A stretch of 64,000 bases of DNA, from assembly GCA_944990035.1 (NCBI GenBank), contig CALYLX010000037.1:186001-250000 (forward strand), given 5' to 3'. Position numbers and translations under genes: made by a program. Positions 11,636 through 22,500 of this stretch are shown piece after piece. The DNA comes from Clitopilus passeckerianus (lineage: Eukaryota > Basidiomycota > Agaricomycetes > Agaricales > Entolomataceae). Every line of letters starts with the position of its first letter. Within the stretch, counting starts at the first letter, position 1. The notes below the pieces were generated by a model. That model made no database searches. It had not been told where the DNA came from and saw only the letters and a list, made by a program, of their open reading frames with translations.

Positions 11636-11665
11636 AGGGCTTTGATCAAAAAAAAAAAAAAAAAA

Positions 11666-12252
11666 TATTGGTGATGGACTTGAGGGCGGTACCAGACCTA
11701 GAATCCCAGAAGTCGAAAAAGACCACGCACATATCATGCGATGTGCTAGCGCGATGAATGTGTGGCTTTCCAGCAAGCTGGAGCAACGACGTAGTGGTGT
11801 TCTGACGCAGTAGTGCTTCCATAGTGTCGGGAGTGACTGAAGCGTCTGGCATGGTTTTCCATGCATAGGCGTCAGTGCTCCATCCTTCATATAGCGGCGA
11901 GCCTGGCCCCCAGGGTTCTTGCTGCTTCTGCGGGGTGTTGCGCGCTACCATACTCGCTGAGAGATTTATCCTCGGGGGCCACCCTAGCTTGCTCTTTGGT
12001 GCACCTCGTATTCAGTGTAGTTCACTTGACGAACACGGTTTTACCTACGTTAGTATACAATGCATGTATTTAGTTACTTGCGACCGGACTGCTATCGGGC
12101 GCCGGAATATAAATTGTCAGACGCCCCCTCCGGGGGCGTAGGGCTTTGATCAAAAAAAAAAAAACAAAAAAAGTGACTGGAGTGCTGCCCACAGCGCCAG
12201 AGGAGTAGTAGGGCACGCCAGTGATGCGGGCGTAGGAACGCGATGCAGGGAC
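11666..12252 (-). pseudogene. LINE ORF1 fragment, split by a younger LINE
   Basis: Minus-strand ORF1 pieces (11666-11839 and 12180-12252) encoding the region around MCVVFFDFWDSRSGT and ASRSYARITGVPYY. They join seamlessly once the insertion at 11840-12171 and one 8-bp duplicate are removed. The left end abuts the poly(A) of the previous LINE; the right end abuts an LTR stub. Confidence 0.85.
11840..12171 (+). mobile_element. 5'-truncated LINE insertion with target-site duplication
   Basis: A 332-bp LINE 3' end starting at GAAGCGTCTGGCATGG (last codons of ORF2) and ending in hairpin and poly(A). It is flanked by AGTGACTG at 11832-11839 and 12172-12179. The uninterrupted version of the target is seen in the homologous ORF1 sequence near 9165. 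This is a textbook target-primed insertion. Confidence 0.93.
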
Positions 12253-12334
12253 AAATTTGGATGTGGCTGTGTATAGCTGCATATTATATAAATAATTCAG
12301 ACGAAAATGTAAATAAAATGTAAAACCGTAACAG
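12253..12334 (-). mobile_element. Gypsy-1 LTR stub
   Basis: 82 bp matching the first 82 bp of the Gypsy-1 LTR in reverse orientation (its TGTTACGG end is at 12334). It is followed by GCGCT and then LINE sequence, mirroring the true left junction of Gypsy-1 at 17254-17340. It is therefore the copied end of an inverted duplication and not an independent LTR insertion. Confidence 0.88.
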
Positions 12335-14393
12335 CGCTATGACATTTGTGCATAGGCATCTTGCAGGCATGCGGCCTGCATTTCGCACTGACCTCGCCAA
12401 CCACAATGATGTGGTGGTCACAACATTGTATGGGAGCGCAGGCACCCAGATACACTTTGCTAATGTCTACTCCAGTCCAGGGGATGGTTCTGCTATTCGC
12501 TGGTTATGTAACAATGCTCCGCGCCTCCCAACCATGCTTTGCATGGCGGGGACTTCAATTGCAAGTCGTCAGTCTGGGATCCGGACTATGACTCTACAAA
12601 TCATGTGGCAACTAAACTATGCGATGTTGCGCTTGACCTGGGTTTGGAGGTTAGTGTTCTTCCAGAACGCACTCCTACTCACTTCCCACATGCTGGCAGC
12701 CTTAGGCCATCAGTGATCGATCTATTCTTCCTCCCTGTGGGTTGCACTGCAGGGACTGCACACAGCGTGGTCGCAGAGTGGAAAGGACCCTCTGACCACG
12801 CTCCCTTGACTGTCACGCTCCGTATTCAGCCTGTACAGCTGGCTGCTGAGCACATCACTCTGCCAAAAGGCAGTGAGCAAGAGAAAGAGTTCCTGAGAGA
12901 GCTGTCCTCTTCCTTGCGGGCATTGGATACAACCACCCTCACAACAGCAGAAGCAATCGAACGCTGCACTGGCGCAATTGCAACTGCTATTAAGCAGTCT
13001 TGGGATAACAACTCAAAGACTGCCCGCATCTCCACCAAGTCAAAGTCCTGGTGGAATCCTGAGTGCTCTGAGGCTGTCAGAGTGTATCGCGCTTTCAGGG
13101 CAGTCGCTGATTACAAGGCGTTCCGCCGGACCACCAAGTTGGCCAAGCGCAAGTTCTTTAATAGTAGGATTCAGACGATTGCTACTACCAACAAACGTCC
13201 ATGGGATCTTATGCACTGGGCCAAACAGCGCGAGCTCCCTACACACGGAGCAATTCGCCACAATGGTGAACCTTGCAACTCCCTTGAGTCGCTGTGGGCT
13301 GCTCTTGATTCAACATACAACTCGGCCTCTGACCGCCCTGTTGATCCCTCTGTGCTTGACGATGTGCCTCAGTCTCCTCCACCTGAGTGGTGGGACTTTG
13401 GCGTTAACGAGCGCAGAGAAGAACTAGCAAAGTGTTCGAACATCTCTGCTCCAGGACCTGATCACCTCACATGGCATCAGCTCAAATCCATGGTTGCGGA
13501 CACGGCCATTGCAACCAAATTTGCCGAGATTGCTAATGCCTGCCTTCAGGTTGGTCACTGGCCTTCTCACTTCAAAGAGTCGCGGTCTGCCATTGTTCCC
13601 AAGCCTGGCAAACCGCACTACTCCACTCCTAAGATGTTCCGCCCTATTGTGTTGCTCAACACGCTAGGAAAACTCTTTAAGAAGATGCTTGCAAACAGAA
13701 TGCAGTTTGAAGCACAGAAATTCAGCGTGTTTCACCCCAACCAGTTTGGAGGTGTGCGCCAACACTCCACTGAGGATGCGGGTGTTTATCTCACTCACAT
13801 CGTCAAGGCCGGTTGGGCTGGAGGGTTGAAGACAAGCGTGGTCGCTTTTGACCTTGCTCAGTTCTTCCCCTCTCTAAACCATGACATGCTGCTACGCATA
13901 TTGCGCAGACTGGGCTTTGCGCCAGAAGTCTGCAACTTCTTTGCGTCGTACCTCGTGGGGAGACACACATCCTACAGCTGGAACGGCGAAGAGTCCAGCA
14001 AGTACTCTGCAGATGTTGGCGTTGGCCAGGGATCTGCTTTATCTCCCCTCCTCTCTGCGCTCTATTTGGTGCCGGGGATGAGGCTTTTTGAACGCAGGAT
14101 TGCTCCTGGTGCTACAACACTCATGGCATATGTGGATGATGGTTCGCTCATCGTTCAGTCGCCATCCTTTGGGGAGAACATCGCCCTACTCCAACGAGCA
14201 TATGCTGTCATCACAGAGCTTGTTACTGCACTTGGCCTGGTCTTGGAACATGATAAGACAGAGGTCTTCCACTTCTCTCGCAAGCACAACGATGTCAATC
14301 CTGCCATTGACTTGGGCTTTGCTCCACACACTGGCAACTCGCCACTTCAACCCAAGAGCGTTTGGCGCTACCTGGGCTTCTACTTTGACCGGT
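12335..14393 (+). pseudogene. LINE ORF2 (endonuclease to RT), plus arm
   Basis: ORF2 segment from the middle of the AP endonuclease (MTFVHRHLAGMRPAF) to just after the RT palm. A missing G near 12545 shifts the frame before GDFNCKSS; from there the frame is open to 14393. RT landmarks are clear: RPIVLLNTLGKLF, FDLAQFFPSLNHD (first catalytic Asp), GQGSALSPLLSALYL and AYVDDGSLIV (YVDD at 14129-14140). The copy ends at YFDRS, where sequence switches to a minus-strand LINE. Confidence 0.88.
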
Positions 14394-17253
14394 CAGCTCC
14401 CAGCGCAAGCGCTGGTTGGGCCGATGTTGGAAGTGCGCACACTGGTGAAGGATGTGGCCCCTCGTTTCCAGTATGCGCCAGTCGCATGCACATGCTGTTA
14501 CCCCACCCATGTTGAAGCGTGCACGGAATTCGCCAATGGGTGCATGACCCAGAACTACGCGTGTAAGGAACGCGGTATGCGCATTGGAAGAACCAATGCG
14601 ACGTAGCCAAGGTCCACCTTTGATGTGTGTGGGCCTTAGAGAGGCACCTTTGTGTGTAAGGCGCAAGTAGTTGTTGCCAGAGTAAGAAGGCTGTGGACAG
14701 CGAGTGTCCTTGCCCAGAGTGGAGAGACGGGTCCAAAGCCAAACGGATGGCTTTAGTTGAGTCTAAGAGCACAACTATTTTGGCACAGTTGTTGCGCAGA
14801 ACAGCCTTGCTTATAGACAAGTCAATGGCTGCAAGTTCGGCATCATCAGAAAGGACTCTGCCCGATGCCATAGTGTATTCTTCTGGCCCAAAGACACCAT
14901 GAAGGAGGGAGCAGGCAGCAACCGCTTGGTGCTTCCTGCTCTTGGGAACAGACGCATCAGCTGCCACCAACACGTTAGTGTCAGACAGATCTGCGTCAGT
15001 ACGAATCACATCCAGGTGGATGCGACGAGAGTCAAGAGCATCCTTAGATGCAGCAATGATGGTGTCAAATGTAACGTGGAGCAGCCGCTTCTGCATAGGG
15101 GTGATGCCCCTTGATGAGTTACCAAGCATGATCATTGCCTTGACAGTGGTCAGGGCCTTGGTAGAGTAATACTTGACATGGTGGCTAAAGGATAGCGACC
15201 AGTCAAAGTAGAAGCCCAAGTAGCGCCAAACGCTCTTGGGCTGAAGTGGCGAGTTGCCAGTGTGTGAAGCAAACCCCAAGTCAATGGCAGGATTGACATC
15301 GTTGTGCTTGCGAGAGAAGTGGAAGACCTCTGTCTTATCATGTTCCAAGACCAGGCCAAGTGCAGTAACAAGCTCCGTGATGACGGCATACACTTGTTGG
15401 AGTAGGGTGATATTCTCCCCAAAGGATGCCGACTGGACGATGAGCGAACCATCGTCCACATACGACATGAGTGTAGTAGCAGCAGGCAAAATCCTACGCT
15501 CAAAGAGTCTCATCACTGGCACCAAATAGAGCGCAGAGAGAAGAGGGGATAAAGCAGATCTCTGACCAACGCCAACGTCTGCAGAGTACTTGCTGGACTC
15601 TTCGCCGTTCCAGCTGTAGGATGTGTGTCTCCCCACGAGGTACGACGCAAAGAAGTTGCAGACTTCTGGCGCAAAGCCCAGTCTGCGCAATATGCGTAGC
15701 AGCATGTCATGGTTGAGAGAGGGGAAGAACTGAGCAAGGTCAAATGCAACCACGCTTGTCTTCAACCCTCTAGCCCAACCGGCTTTGACGATGTGAGTGA
15801 GATAAACACCCGCATCCTCAGTAGAGTATTGGCGCACACCTCCAAACTGATTGGGGTGGAACACGCTGAATTTCTGCGCTTCAAACTGCATCCTGTTTGC
15901 AAGCATCTTCTCAAAGAGTTTCCCCAGCATGTTGAGCAACACAATGCGGCGGAACATCTTGGGGGTTGAATAGTGCGGTTTGCCAGGCTTTGGAACAATG
16001 GCAGACCGCGACTCTTTGAAGTGAGAAGGCCAGTGACCAACCTGAAGGCAGGCATTAGCAATCTCGGCGAATTTGGTTGCAATGGCCGTGTCCGCAACCA
16101 TGGATTTGAGCTGATACCATGTGAGGTGATCAGGACCCGGAGCAGAAGTGTTTGAGCACTTTGCAAGTTCTTCTCTAAGCTCATTAACACCAAAGTCCCA
16201 CCACTCGCGCAGAGGAGACTGAGGCACGTCATTGAGCACAGAGGGGTCAACAGGGTGGTCAGACGCCGAGTTGTATGTAGAATCAAGAGCAGCCCAAAGC
16301 GACTCAAGGGAATTGCAAGGTTCACCATTGTGGCGAATTGCTTCATGTGTAGGGAGCTCGCGCTGTTTGGCCCAGCGCATAAGATCCCATGGACGTTTGT
16401 TGGTAGTAGCAATCGTCTGAATCCTACTATTAAAGAACTTGCGCTTGGCCACCTTGGTGGTCCTGCGGAACGCCTTGTAATCAGCGACTGCCCTGGAAGC
16501 GCGATACACTCTGACAGCCTCAGAGCACTCTGGATTCCATCAGGACTTTGACTTGGTGGAGATGCGGGCAGTCTTTGAGTTGTTATCCCAAGACTGCTTA
16601 ATAGCAGTTGCAATGGCGCCAGTGCAGCGTTCGATTGCTTCTGCTGTTGTGAGGGTGGTTGTATCCAATGCCCACAAGGAAGAGGACAGCTCTCTCAGAA
16701 ACTCTTTCTCTTGCTCACTGCCTTTTGGCAGAGTGATGTGCTTAGCAGCCAGCTGTACAGGCTGGATACGGAGCGTGACAGTCAAGGGAGCGTGGTCAGA
16801 GGGTCCTTTCCACTCTGCGACCACGCTGTGTGCAGTCCCTGCAGTGCAACCCACAGAGAGGAAGAATAGATCGATCACTGATGGCCTAAGGCTGCCAGCA
16901 TATGGGAAGTGAGTAGGAGTGCGTTCTGGAAGAACACTAACCTCCAAACCCAGGTCAAGCACAACATCGCATAGTTCAGTTGCCACATGATTTGTAGAGT
17001 CATAGTCCGGATCCCAGACTGACGACTTGCAATTGAAGTCCCCCGCCATGCAAAGCATGGTTGGGAGGCGCGGAGCATTGTCACATAACCAGCGAATAGC
17101 AGAACCATCCCCTGGACTGGAGTAGACATTAGCAAAGTGTATCTGGGTGCCTGCGCTCCCATACAATGTTGTGACTACCACATCATTGTGGTTGGCGAGG
17201 TCAGTGCGAAATGCAGGCCGCATGCCTGCAAGACGCCTATGCACAAATGTCAT
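14394..17253 (-). pseudogene. LINE ORF2 (endonuclease, RT, RNase H), minus arm, interrupted by Gypsy-1
   Basis: Minus-strand ORF2 continuing from 24066-24322 across the Gypsy-1 insertion. The endonuclease part (16540-17253) ends at a TGA near 16538 that replaces the tryptophan of SWWNPEC. The next 709 codons (14380-16509) are open and include a full RT with YVDD. In-phase deletions remove the linker (near 15085) and part of RNase H (near 14690). AADASVPKSRKHQ and ELAAIDLS mark RNase H; the C-terminal CxC..HxxxxC finger lies in another frame near 14480-14560. It is the longest RT reading frame of the LINE family here, but not functional as it stands. Confidence 0.87.
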
Positions 17254-17258
17254 AACGC

Positions 17259-17539
17259 TGTTATGGTTTTACATTTTATTTACATTTTCGTCTGAATTAT
17301 TTATATATTATGCAGCTATACACAGCCACATCCAAATTTGGATTGCGTCATCACATACCCTTTACCCAGTACATACATAAGGTTTACATGAGGCATACTG
17401 TATATATAATGAGTAGTTCTCAAATGAAACACCAGACTTGAACTGGTTTTTACCCCCATAGCTAGTTTGAGTTAGGTGTGTACGACAGACGTGGATTGAG
17501 TGAACGACCCAGTAGCTTAGGCTAGTTGTGTCGCTAACA
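17259..17539 (+). repeat. Gypsy-1 5' LTR
   Basis: 281 bp, starts TGTTATGG and ends GTCGCTAACA. It contains the TATA box and presumed transcription start. It differs from the 3' LTR at five positions. Confidence 0.95.
17401..17444 (+). promoter_or_regulatory. Gypsy-1 TATA box and predicted transcript 5' end
   Basis: TATATATAA at 17401-17409 lies 33 nt upstream of AGACTTGAACT (17434-17444). That 11-mer is the exact reverse complement of the primer site just after the LTR. In Tf1-type elements the self-priming sequence is the first 11 nt of the mRNA, so I place the start at 17434. The start site itself is inferred. Confidence 0.72.
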
Positions 17540-17541
17540 AA

Positions 17542-17552
17542 AGTTCAAGTCT
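17542..17552 (+). other. Gypsy-1 primer-binding site (self-priming type)
   Basis: AGTTCAAGTCT, 2 nt after the LTR end, pairs over all 11 nt with AGACTTGAACT in the R region of the LTR. No tRNA-type site beginning TGG is present at the LTR edge. In Tf1, the folded-back mRNA 5' end primes minus-strand DNA synthesis. Confidence 0.75.
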
Positions 17553-18143
17553 CTTCCTACTGCCTCTTTCCTCTTTCCTCACCCTTTAGCTTTCGTCTCT
17601 TAATCACTACTTTTTTTATCCATCTTAGAGTGTACTCCCTTTGTCACTGTGTTGAGGGACATTGTGGTAATCTCTGAGCTCTGAGCTCCTCGAAGCGCCC
17701 CTTATCAACTCTCCGACAAACTCTCGATATCCCATACCCACCTAGTGAATGGTGGTTTTGACTGAAACTCGTGCCGTGGCGGTAGCAGTCATCGAGAAAG
17801 TCCTGTTTAACCTGGAACTCTAGGTGACAATCTCAAACTTACTGTGGGCTCGACGGAATTTAAGTCAGTCTCAAAACTTGCCAAGAGGCACAGTAAGCAA
17901 GAGATATCGGACAAACTAGGCAATAATCCTTCGAGTATTATACTTGTTGGACAGACCCTATTCGACATCTATAACCCGGCGTTATAGTCCGACTCTCCCC
18001 TCCCTGTGAAACGTGTACCGTATTACGTGGTCACTGTTCGCCATCCCGACTGGTTGGCAGTGATTAGATAAAGAAAGTGCACGAGGTAACTTCGAGGTTC
18101 CCCCCACATTTTCACAATTACACACATACTCGTGTCCTGAAAC
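17553..18143 (+). other. Gypsy-1 untranslated leader
   Basis: About 590 nt between the primer site and gag with no long open frame. At least one upstream ATG is present (near 17748), unlike the Gypsy-2 leader. A TGA lies two codons before the gag ATG, so 18144 is the first possible in-frame start. Packaging signals are expected here in this class but none can be recognised by eye. Confidence 0.6.
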
Positions 18144-19538
18144 ATGTTCCAATACCTTCAGCTCCTACCCCTCTTTGCCTTCTGGCAATTCTTCCTCATT
18201 CTTCTCCTTCCATTGTCACCTTTCTATTCTGGAGAGAATGACGGCGGATCATCTGAGTCTGGTGCTTCCTCTTTGGCTAAACCCAGAGTTGCTGTTACTT
18301 GGGCCAAACTTGGCGCAACCCGTGTCGAGATAAAGAAAGTAAACTCTGATCAGAAAGTTGTCTATAACATCAAAGATCTTAGCAGTGATGATGTCATCAA
18401 GATTGCCATTGGAAAAGGAGATCTAGAAGGAAATGCAGAAATGGACAATATTTTTCTCGACAACCATAGATCGTTATGGGAAAGAATAGTACAATTCCTC
18501 GAAGCGATTTTCAATGCAATTATAAACATGGTATCTGTTCAAGAAAAAATTGCAGTTGCACAGGAAAGTGTTGCTAGAGCCACAGACAAACTTGCCAAGA
18601 AAGGAAAAAAGATTGATGTCGCAAAACCCGATAAGTTTACAGGCGATTGGACTAAAGTCAGAGGGTTCCTGATTGACCTTAAGCATTACTTCATGGGTCA
18701 AAATATCGATGACGACATGGAAAAGATCTTCCTTGCCTTATCATTGATTGAAGGCGGTAAAGACAATGTGGCAGGCAACTGGTCCCAGAAGCAAAATGAA
18801 TTAAGCGTCAATAAAGAGGTAGAAGCCCTTGAAACATTCGCACAATTTGAAACAAGCTTCAAACTTCACTTCCAGTCTATCGCCGACGAAGAGCAAGCTA
18901 GGGTTGACATCAGAAAGATCGCCCAAGGCAAGCGTATGGCAGAAGATTATACCCTGGAATTCTGTGATCTCCTATGCAGGAGTGGTCTTGATGGTGAAGC
19001 GGTCAAATTAGACTATGTCAAGGGTCTTACCCTTCCTCTCCGCAAATCAGTCCAAAGTTGTCAGGTTCAACCAAAGGACCTCAAAGAATGGGCAAACGCG
19101 GCAATTGAGGAAGATGTCCGCTGGCGTCAGAACAATGAGCTAAACGCATTGCTTCAAGGAGCTTCAGGCACGACAAACACCGATAAGGGAAAAGCCAGAG
19201 AAATCACACATAAGGCTAATCCTACTTCGGTCACCACTCCCTCCCCCGTTTCAGGTTCAAAGGTTGAAACCCTTTCCCCCGGCGAGCCCATGATGATTGA
19301 TCATCGCGCTAATCCATGCTACAACTGCGGAAAAATGGGCCATATTGCGTGGAACTGCCGAGCTCCCAAAAATCCTCATTCTTCTTTTACTCGTAATGTA
19401 GATATGTCTTCTTCCTCTTCCTCTATGCCTTCCTCTACTACTGTACCTACTATGAATTTCTTTGATATGAATAAGGCAAAAGGAATGTCTGATGCCGATT
19501 TACTAGCATATGTTCGTTCTTTTTCGGGTTTTCAGTAG
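18144..19538 (+). CDS. gag: Gypsy-1 Gag (capsid/nucleocapsid)
   Basis: 464 residues. Structural protein that forms the virus-like particle and binds element RNA. Residues about 155-340 resemble the retrotransposon gag domain (PDKFTGDWTKVRGFLIDLKHYF and the following helical stretch). A CCHC zinc knuckle, CYNCGKMGHIAWNC, lies near residues 392-405, and a Ser-rich tail follows. The first 30 residues are strikingly hydrophobic (residues about 5-27 rich in Leu and Phe), unusual for a Gag and resembling a membrane or signal segment. The stop TAG at 19536 follows a slippery heptamer. The frame is intact. Confidence 0.93.
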   Translation: MFQYLQLLPLFAFWQFFLILLLPLSPFYSGENDGGSSESGASSLAKPRVAVTWAKLGATRVEIKKVNSDQKVVYNIKDLSSDDVIKIAIGKGDLEGNAEMDNIFLDNHRSLWERIVQFLEAIFNAIINMVSVQEKIAVAQESVARATDKLAKKGKKIDVAKPDKFTGDWTKVRGFLIDLKHYFMGQNIDDDMEKIFLALSLIEGGKDNVAGNWSQKQNELSVNKEVEALETFAQFETSFKLHFQSIADEEQARVDIRKIAQGKRMAEDYTLEFCDLLCRSGLDGEAVKLDYVKGLTLPLRKSVQSCQVQPKDLKEWANAAIEEDVRWRQNNELNALLQGASGTTNTDKGKAREITHKANPTSVTTPSPVSGSKVETLSPGEPMMIDHRANPCYNCGKMGHIAWNCRAPKNPHSSFTRNVDMSSSSSSMPSSTTVPTMNFFDMNKAKGMSDADLLAYVRSFSGFQ

Positions 19539-19568
19539 AGTCGGGTGTGAGCGCAAACACGCCGACTT
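19526..19568 (+). promoter_or_regulatory. Candidate -1 ribosomal frameshift signal, Gypsy-1 gag/pol
   Basis: The heptamer G GGT TTT (19526-19532) is in the gag frame and fits the X XXY YYZ slippery rule. After a 5-6 nt spacer that contains the gag stop comes a stem-loop: arms 19539-19544/19562-19567 (AGTCGG/CCGACT, plus a possible G-U pair outside) and 19545-19548/19557-19560 (GTGT/ACAC), one bulged G at 19561, loop of 8 nt. Pol is open in the -1 frame from 19493, so a shift here yields a Gag-Pol fusion. Confidence 0.8.
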
Positions 19569-22500
19569 CATGTAATTCCTCTTCTTCTTCTTCTTTTACA
19601 TACGGTTCTGATGTAAATCCCTCTACTATTCCGGAAATATACGAGGCTTTAAAAGAAAAAGAGGAGCAAAGCGCACGCAGATATGGAAAGACTACCCCGC
19701 ATACAAGCATGTGGATGGCTCAACGGTTGAAAGATCAACCTAAGGAAATGGCTATTGCCTTACTTCAGAATTGGACACACTCTAAAAGAAGAAACGAGTG
19801 TACCTATGAAGCAATAGATGAACTCAATAATCTCAATGATGAGGACATTTTATCAGCTTTATGGGAGATGAAAGGTCCAAAGAAATACATTCGAGGTTCA
19901 AAAGGCAAACAACTAGATGTTCCATTGGTTGCAATGTCAACGGCAACTCTGAAATCTTATCAAACTCAAGCGTTACTAGACAGTGGATGCACAGGATCTT
20001 GCGTCAACAAGAAATGGATAGAGGAAAATAAACTTGCCACATATAAATTTCCTCGTCCAATCCCTGTCTATAATGCAGATGGTACTAGAAACTCAGATGG
20101 AGCTGTTACAGATTATATTGACTTGAGAATTCGCATTGGACACTTTCATGTAGAAACTCTTCGATTTGCAGTCACAAATCTGGGGAAAGCAGACATGTTC
20201 TTGGGCTACGACTGGCTCTCGTTACATAACCCTGAGATAGATTGGCAAAACGGATGCATGAAATTTACCAGATGTCCAGAAGAATGTGGCATTCAACATA
20301 ATCTTGACGAACATGCCAAAATGCAACAAAATGAACCTGAATCTGAAGACTTCAGTGACTGGATAGAATATGATCACGGTGACAAGTTCTTATCTGTCAA
20401 CATGGAAGAAGAACTAGACCGTCGTCAGTTTCACTCCAACATTGAAGATCGGGGAGAAGAAAACACCCACATTCGTGCTTTCCAGAATATCTCATCTAAA
20501 ATCGCAGAAGAAGCTGCCAAAAAGGAGAAATCTAAGACATTCGAGGAAATTGTACCTCCAAGGTATCATAAATTCAAAAGTACAGTCTTTGGTAAAAAAT
20601 CTTTTGATAAACTACCTCCTCAACGTCCATGGGATCATGTCATCGAACTCATTCCAAATGCAAAACTACAAGATTGTAAGGTTTACCCACTTAACCTCGA
20701 AGAACAAAAGAAACTCAATGAATTCTTAGAGGAAAACCTTCAATCAGGACGAATTCGACCGTCAAAATCCCCAATGGCATCACCCTTCTTCTTTGTGAAA
20801 AAGAAAGACAGATCACTCCGACCAGTACAGGACTATCGTAAACTGAACGACATCACCATCAAAAACAAATATCCACTTCCTCTCGTTCAAGAGCTAGTAG
20901 ACAAGCTCAAGAATGCAAAGTATTTCACAACGTTAGATATCAGATGGGGATATAACAATGTCCGGATCAAGGAAGGAGATGAATGGAAAGCAGCTTTCCG
21001 AACCAATAGAGGATTATATGAACCAGTAGTAATGTTCTTTGGGCTTTGCAATTCACCATCTACATTTCAAGCAATGATGAATGAATTGTTTAGAGACGAA
21101 ATCAACTCAGGAACAGTGGTCATATACATGGATGACATTCTTATCTTCACAAAAACTATGGAAGAACACGAGAAAATGGTAGAGATTGTTCTAGAGAAAC
21201 TTCAAATGAACGAACTCTATCTCAAACCAGAAAAATGTTCCTTCCATAAAGAAGAAGTTGAATATCTTGGCATGATCATCTCTGAGAACTCAGTTCAAAT
21301 GGATCCTCTCAAAGTCAAAGTAGTAGTAAACTGGCCTACTCTAACCTGCAAGCGTGATATACAACAATTCCTTGGGTTCTGCAACTTTTATAGAAGGTTT
21401 ATTGAAGGCTTCTCCAAAGTTGCCAAACCTCTATCAGAACTCACTGGAAATGCTGAATGGTCATGGACAGACAGACAAGAAGAAGTGTTTAAGAAGTTAA
21501 AAGAACTAATCACTTCTGCACCAATTCTTGCACTACCAAACGATGACGGAAAGTTTAGGGTAGAAGTAGATTCTTCCAACTTTGCTACAGGTGGCATTCT
21601 TTCCCAAGAGCAAGCAGACGGCAAATACAGACCTGTAGCATTCATCTCTAAAGCATTAAATGATGCAGAACGTAATTACGAGATTTATGACAAAGAAATG
21701 CTGGCTGTTGCACATGCTCTAGAAGAATGGCGCCAATACCTGATGGGTGCAAAACAAGAATTTGAGATATGGACAGATCACGAAAATCTTAAATATTTCC
21801 GAAAACCACAAAAAATAAATCGTAGACAAGCAAGGTGGTTAACGGAAATGCAAGATTATCAGTTTACCCTTCATCATAAACCAGGAAGTTCGATGGGCAA
21901 AGCTGACAGCCTGTCGAGACAACCAGGCCATAAGAAGGGGGTGAATGATAATGAAGATATTGTTCTTTTCAAACCTGAACTTTTTCGCACCATACTCAGA
22001 ACAATTGAAGTCGAAGGAATAGCGGATAAATGGATGAAACAGATTATTTGCGCTAAGGGACAAAAAGATCCAGAGGTCGTAAAATGTCTAAACACCAAAG
22101 AACCAGGATGGATTGAACAAAAAGACTATATCACCTGGAATCACCGTGTTTATGTACCAAAGGACAAGAAACTTAGAGAAGAAATTATTCGAACCCACCA
22201 TGACAAGAAAACTGAAGGACACCCAGGCAGATACAAAACGCTTGAAGCCATCACCAGAAACTATTGGTGGCCAAGAATAACCCTAGACGTCAAAAAATAC
22301 GTTGAAGATTGCCCACTCTGTCAAAGAAACAAGCCAATCAGAGCTGCTCCAAACGCTCCTTTATCTTCAAATGAAATTCCTACTAAACCCTGGGAAATTA
22401 TTTCGGTAGATCTAATTGGTCCACTTCCAATGTCCAACGGATACAACATGATTCTAGTTGTGGTAGATCAATTCTCAAAACAAGCACACTTCATTTCTAC

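Larger units (their letters stand above)
7283..11665 (+). mobile_element. Tad/I-like LINE with both ends, internally deleted
   Basis: The most complete LINE copy in the window: 5' UTR (7283-7392), ORF1 (7393-9803), a 10-nt spacer, ORF2 (9814-11281), 3' region with hairpin, and a poly(A) tail at 11648-11665. About 2.5 kb of ORF2 (the rest of RT, RNase H and zinc finger) is missing between FVEIA and the terminal LVWVPGAHQF segment. No target duplication could be recognised. The left flank is a subfamily-2 ORF1 remnant and the right flank another ORF1 remnant from a different part of the gene. Confidence 0.92.
12253..17340. repeat. 2.1-kb inverted duplication (LTR stub + LINE ORF2)
   Basis: The arm 12253-14393 (plus) and the arm about 15200-17340 (minus) are inverted copies of the same LTR/LINE junction and the following ORF2 sequence. 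They have equal length (about 2.14 kb) and look nearly identical by eye. The ~0.8-kb spacer holds the LINE's 3' portion in minus orientation. Because the copied arm includes the LTR edge, the duplication is younger than the Gypsy-1 insertion. Confidence 0.85.

Noticed and set aside
7283..11665. Target-site duplication of the complete-ended LINE
   Set aside because: The flanks are different parts of ORF1 from different subfamilies and no direct repeat is visible; the locus has been rearranged.
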